Positions 42,438 through 44,531 of a stretch of DNA of 44,531 bases are shown here, piece after piece. The position numbers and the translations under genes were made by a program. This stretch comes from Planobispora longispora. GTDB taxonomy: Bacteria; Actinomycetota; Actinomycetes; Streptosporangiales; Streptosporangiaceae. The first letter of the stretch is position 1; each line of letters opens with the position of its first letter. The DNA lies in contig NZ_BOOH01000075.1 of the NCBI RefSeq assembly GCF_016863135.1, forward strand, positions 1 through 44,531, read 5' to 3'. The notes under the pieces were generated by a model, which ran no database searches, had not been told where the DNA came from, and worked only from the letters and a program-made list of their open reading frames with translations.

Positions 42438-43952
42438 ATGACCTGGATCCACCCTCTCTCGGCGGAGACCGAGGAGACGCCGGGCGTCCTCGGCGGCAAG
42501 GGGCACGGCCTCGTCGTGCTGCGACGCCTCGGACTGCCGGTTCCTCCCGGGTTCGTCATCGGCACCGGGGCCTGCCGCGCCTTCCTGCGTGACGGGCGCT
42601 TCCCCGACGGCCTCGACGCCGAGCTGACGGCGGCCGTCTCCGCCCTGGAAGCCGCCACGGGGCGGCGTTTCGGCGGGCGCGAGCGGCCGCTGGCGCTGGC
42701 CGTCCGCTCGGGCGGCAGCGTGTCGATGCCCGGCATGATGAACACGATCCTCAACCTCGGCCTGACCGCCGAGGCCGCGGCGGGGCTGGCGGCCGAGACG
42801 GGCGACGCGCGGTTCGCGCTCGACTCGCGCCTGCGGTTCCTGTCCGGCTTCGCCTCCGCGGTCGCCGGGGAACCGGTCCCGGACGACGCGATGCGACAGC
42901 TCGAGCTGGCCGTCGGGGCCGTGTTCTCCTCGTGGGACACGCCGCGCGCCACGACCTACCGCGAGCTGCACGGCATCCCGCACGAGCTCGGCACGGCCGT
43001 CACCGTGCAGGCCATGGTGTTCGGCAACCGCGACGACCGCAGCGGCGCCGGCGTCGCGTTCAGCCGCGACCCCAACACCGGTGAGCGCGTCCCGTTCGGC
43101 GACGTCCTGTTCGGCCGCCAGGGTGAGGACGTCGTCTCCGGCGGGTCGGCGACGCGGCCCCTGGCCGAGCTGGCCGGGCGGGAACCCGCGGTGTGGGCCG
43201 GTCTCCTGGAGGCGATGGACCGGATCGAGGGGCACTGCCGCGACGCGTGCCAGGTGGAGTTCACCTTCGAGGCGGGCGCGCTGTGGCTCCTGCAGGTACG
43301 GCCCGGCGGCCTCGTCGGACGCGCCGCCGTCCGCGTCGCCGTCGACCTGGCCGACGAGGACCTCATCAGCCGCCGCGAGGCACTGCTCCGGGTCTCCCCG
43401 CGTCATCTCCGGCACGCCAGCACGCCCAGGATAGAGATCACCGGCACGCTCGACGTCCTCACCCGGGGACTGGGGGCCTGTCCGGGGGTCGCGGCCGGCA
43501 GGGTGGCGACCACCGCCGAGCGGGCGGCCCGGATGGCGGCCGACGGCCCGGTCATCCTGGTGCGCCCGCAGACCTCGCCGCTCGACATGCACGGCCTGGC
43601 CGCCGCGGCGGGAGTCGTCACCGCCCTCGGCGGTCCGGCCAGTCACGCCGCCGTCGTCGCACGGGCGATGGGGAAACCCGCCGTCGTGGGCGCCGCGGGC
43701 CTCGTCGTCGACGTGGCCGCCGCCACCGTGCGAGCCGGAGGACGCACCGTCCCGGAGGGCACGTTCCTGACCATCGACGGGACCGGCGGAGAGATCGTCG
43801 TCGGCAGTCCCCGCGTCGTCACGGCGCCGGCCGACGTCCACCTGCACCGCCTGCTCGAATGGGCCGACGAGGTCACGGGCGGCGGTGACGGCGCGGGACA
43901 CGACGACGCGGAACGCCTCGCGGCGGCCCGCGCCGTCCTGCTGAACGCCTAG
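42438..43952 (+). CDS. ppdK: Half-length pyruvate phosphate dikinase (nucleotide-binding + phosphohistidine domains)
   Basis: The 504-aa protein has the ATP-grasp nucleotide-binding domain (GGKGHGLVVL, LAVRSGGSVSMPGMMNTILN; about 1-320) and the swivelling domain with the phosphorylated histidine H403 in GGPASHAAVVARAMGKPAVV. The C-terminal PEP/pyruvate barrel of about 340 residues found in full PPDK (about 870 aa) is absent, and no gene for it follows. M. tuberculosis PpdK (Rv1127c) has the same short form, so this is a natural architecture, not a truncation. Its phosphoryl acceptor is unknown. Its start follows the HTH gene by 9 bp, implying one transcript. Confidence 0.88.
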   Translation: MTWIHPLSAETEETPGVLGGKGHGLVVLRRLGLPVPPGFVIGTGACRAFLRDGRFPDGLDAELTAAVSALEAATGRRFGGRERPLALAVRSGGSVSMPGMMNTILNLGLTAEAAAGLAAETGDARFALDSRLRFLSGFASAVAGEPVPDDAMRQLELAVGAVFSSWDTPRATTYRELHGIPHELGTAVTVQAMVFGNRDDRSGAGVAFSRDPNTGERVPFGDVLFGRQGEDVVSGGSATRPLAELAGREPAVWAGLLEAMDRIEGHCRDACQVEFTFEAGALWLLQVRPGGLVGRAAVRVAVDLADEDLISRREALLRVSPRHLRHASTPRIEITGTLDVLTRGLGACPGVAAGRVATTAERAARMAADGPVILVRPQTSPLDMHGLAAAAGVVTALGGPASHAAVVARAMGKPAVVGAAGLVVDVAAATVRAGGRTVPEGTFLTIDGTGGEIVVGSPRVVTAPADVHLHRLLEWADEVTGGGDGAGHDDAERLAAARAVLLNA

Positions 43953-43967
43953 CCGGACAGATCCGGC
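43952..43967 (+). terminator. Hairpin after ppdK
   Basis: GCCGGA-CAGA-TCCGGC directly at the ppdK stop codon. A second hairpin, GACGGC/GCCGTC (44027-44046), lies nearer the convergent DoxX-like gene. Neither has a T-run. Confidence 0.4.
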
Positions 43968-44056
43968 GTCCTCGATCGGGACGGTGGAGCGGACCGGCTC
44001 ATCGGCGGAGCCGCCCGGCGGGGCGTGACGGCCTGCGGCTGCCGTCCGCACGGCGG

Positions 44057-44404
44057 TCAGGCGACGTGTCCCAGCACCAGGGCCGCGATCACCGGGCCCA
44101 TGTACAGCAGGGGGAAGACGACGGTCGAGTACGAGCGCGCCCGGAGCACGGTGATGACGGCTCCGGCGAAGTACAGGATCAGGCAGATCCCTGCCAGAAC
44201 GCCGATGGCCGGCACGAGCAGACCGACGAGCAGGCCTGCGGCCCCCGCCGCCTTGGCCGCGCCGAGCCAGGTCCACCACGATCGGGGAACCCCGTAGTCC
44301 GTCAGCGGCTTCACCACCCACTCGGCGCGGCGGAGGAGGGAGAAGGCCGAGAAACCCACCCAGAGGGCGGCCAGGACGGTGACGACTGTGGCGGTGGTGG
44401 ACAT
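44057..44404 (-). CDS. DoxX-like small membrane protein
   Basis: A 115-aa protein with four membrane helices (TVVTVLAALWVGFSAFSLL, AAKAAGAAGLLVGLLVPAIG, LAGICLILYFAGAVITVL, VVFPLLYMGPVIAALVLG). It carries the KAAGAAGLL helix typical of DoxX_2-type proteins. The role is unknown; some DoxX proteins contribute to redox homeostasis. GGGAG lies 8 nt before ATG 44404. The remaining 127 bp of the window hold its promoter region and no gene. Confidence 0.85.
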   Translation of the reverse strand: MSTTATVVTVLAALWVGFSAFSLLRRAEWVVKPLTDYGVPRSWWTWLGAAKAAGAAGLLVGLLVPAIGVLAGICLILYFAGAVITVLRARSYSTVVFPLLYMGPVIAALVLGHVA

Positions 44405-44531
44405 GGGGACGCTCCCTAGCTCTTGCTTCCTTGTGCCACCGATCCTGCGAGTCGTGGTTGATATCTCCGCGATGCGCTCGCTATGCGCGGCCTTACCGAT
44501 CTCGCCATATCCACCCGCCGGTTCGAGGCGG

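Noticed and set aside
42438-43952. Truncated PPDK pseudogene
   Set aside because: The same half-length form is known as PpdK in M. tuberculosis, and both retained domains keep their key motifs.
41811-44321. 836-aa open frame on the minus strand opposite HTH, PpdK and DoxX genes
   Set aside because: It spans three well-supported genes and their gaps, and has no recognisable motif.

Overview
The window is very GC-rich, with strong G/C at third codon positions, frequent GTG starts and GGAGG-type ribosome binding sites. Its gene families are typical of filamentous actinomycetes: single-chain acyl-CoA carboxylase, DUF1876, half-length PpdK, DUF4132 and many TetR regulators. I read it as a chromosomal segment of a Streptosporangiales-like actinomycete; the order is an inference from general character, not from a marker gene. 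I see no tRNA, rRNA, CRISPR array, transposase or phage gene.

Left part (0-14.7 kb): a fused biotin carboxylase/BCCP/carboxyltransferase behind a near-perfect 28-bp operator; a cytoplasmic GH13 glycosidase; a membrane diguanylate cyclase translationally coupled to an orphan betaine-type binding protein; a class II-type sirtuin behind three phased palindromic repeats; an SDR whose 3' end lies in a 35-bp minisatellite; a two-lobed ferritin-like protein; a lipoprotein polysaccharide deacetylase; a zinc alcohol dehydrogenase; a tiny overlapping ORF; and a DUF6891-type protein.

Centre (14.7-24.2 kb): the most striking locus. Six overlapping genes on the minus strand encode a GntR/UTRA regulator, a small AprB-like 2[4Fe-4S] ferredoxin, a sulfonate-type binding lipoprotein fused to a NosL-like domain, the permease and ATPase of the same ABC importer, and an AprA/fumarate-reductase-like flavoprotein carrying a C-terminal HEAT-repeat array. 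Divergently encoded are a TauD-family dioxygenase and, further on, a Bcr/CflA-type exporter. The intergenic region has an 18-bp palindrome suited to the GntR protein. Together they look like an organosulfur uptake and redox-processing system whose combination of parts I do not recognise as a characterised pathway.

Right-centre (24.3-33.1 kb): a DUF4132 operon whose middle gene is broken by a 20-bp tandem duplication; a HAD phosphatase fused to a HerA/DUF87-like P-loop ATPase; a sulfotransferase; and a secreted CocE-type hydrolase convergent with a TetR gene. The same GTTACC-N4-GGTARC operator lies upstream of both the hydrolase and the TetR gene, which links them.

Right part (33.2-44.5 kb): DUF72, a HAD hydrolase with a histidine-kinase relic beside it, a secreted unknown, a beta-lactamase-fold serine hydrolase, DUF1876, a universal stress protein, an ATP-grasp enzyme, DUF4291, a TetR regulator with a perfect 13-bp-arm operator, an HTH protein next to a half-length pyruvate phosphate dikinase, and a DoxX-like membrane protein. 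Several of these families belong to the hypoxia/dormancy gene sets of mycobacteria and streptomycetes.
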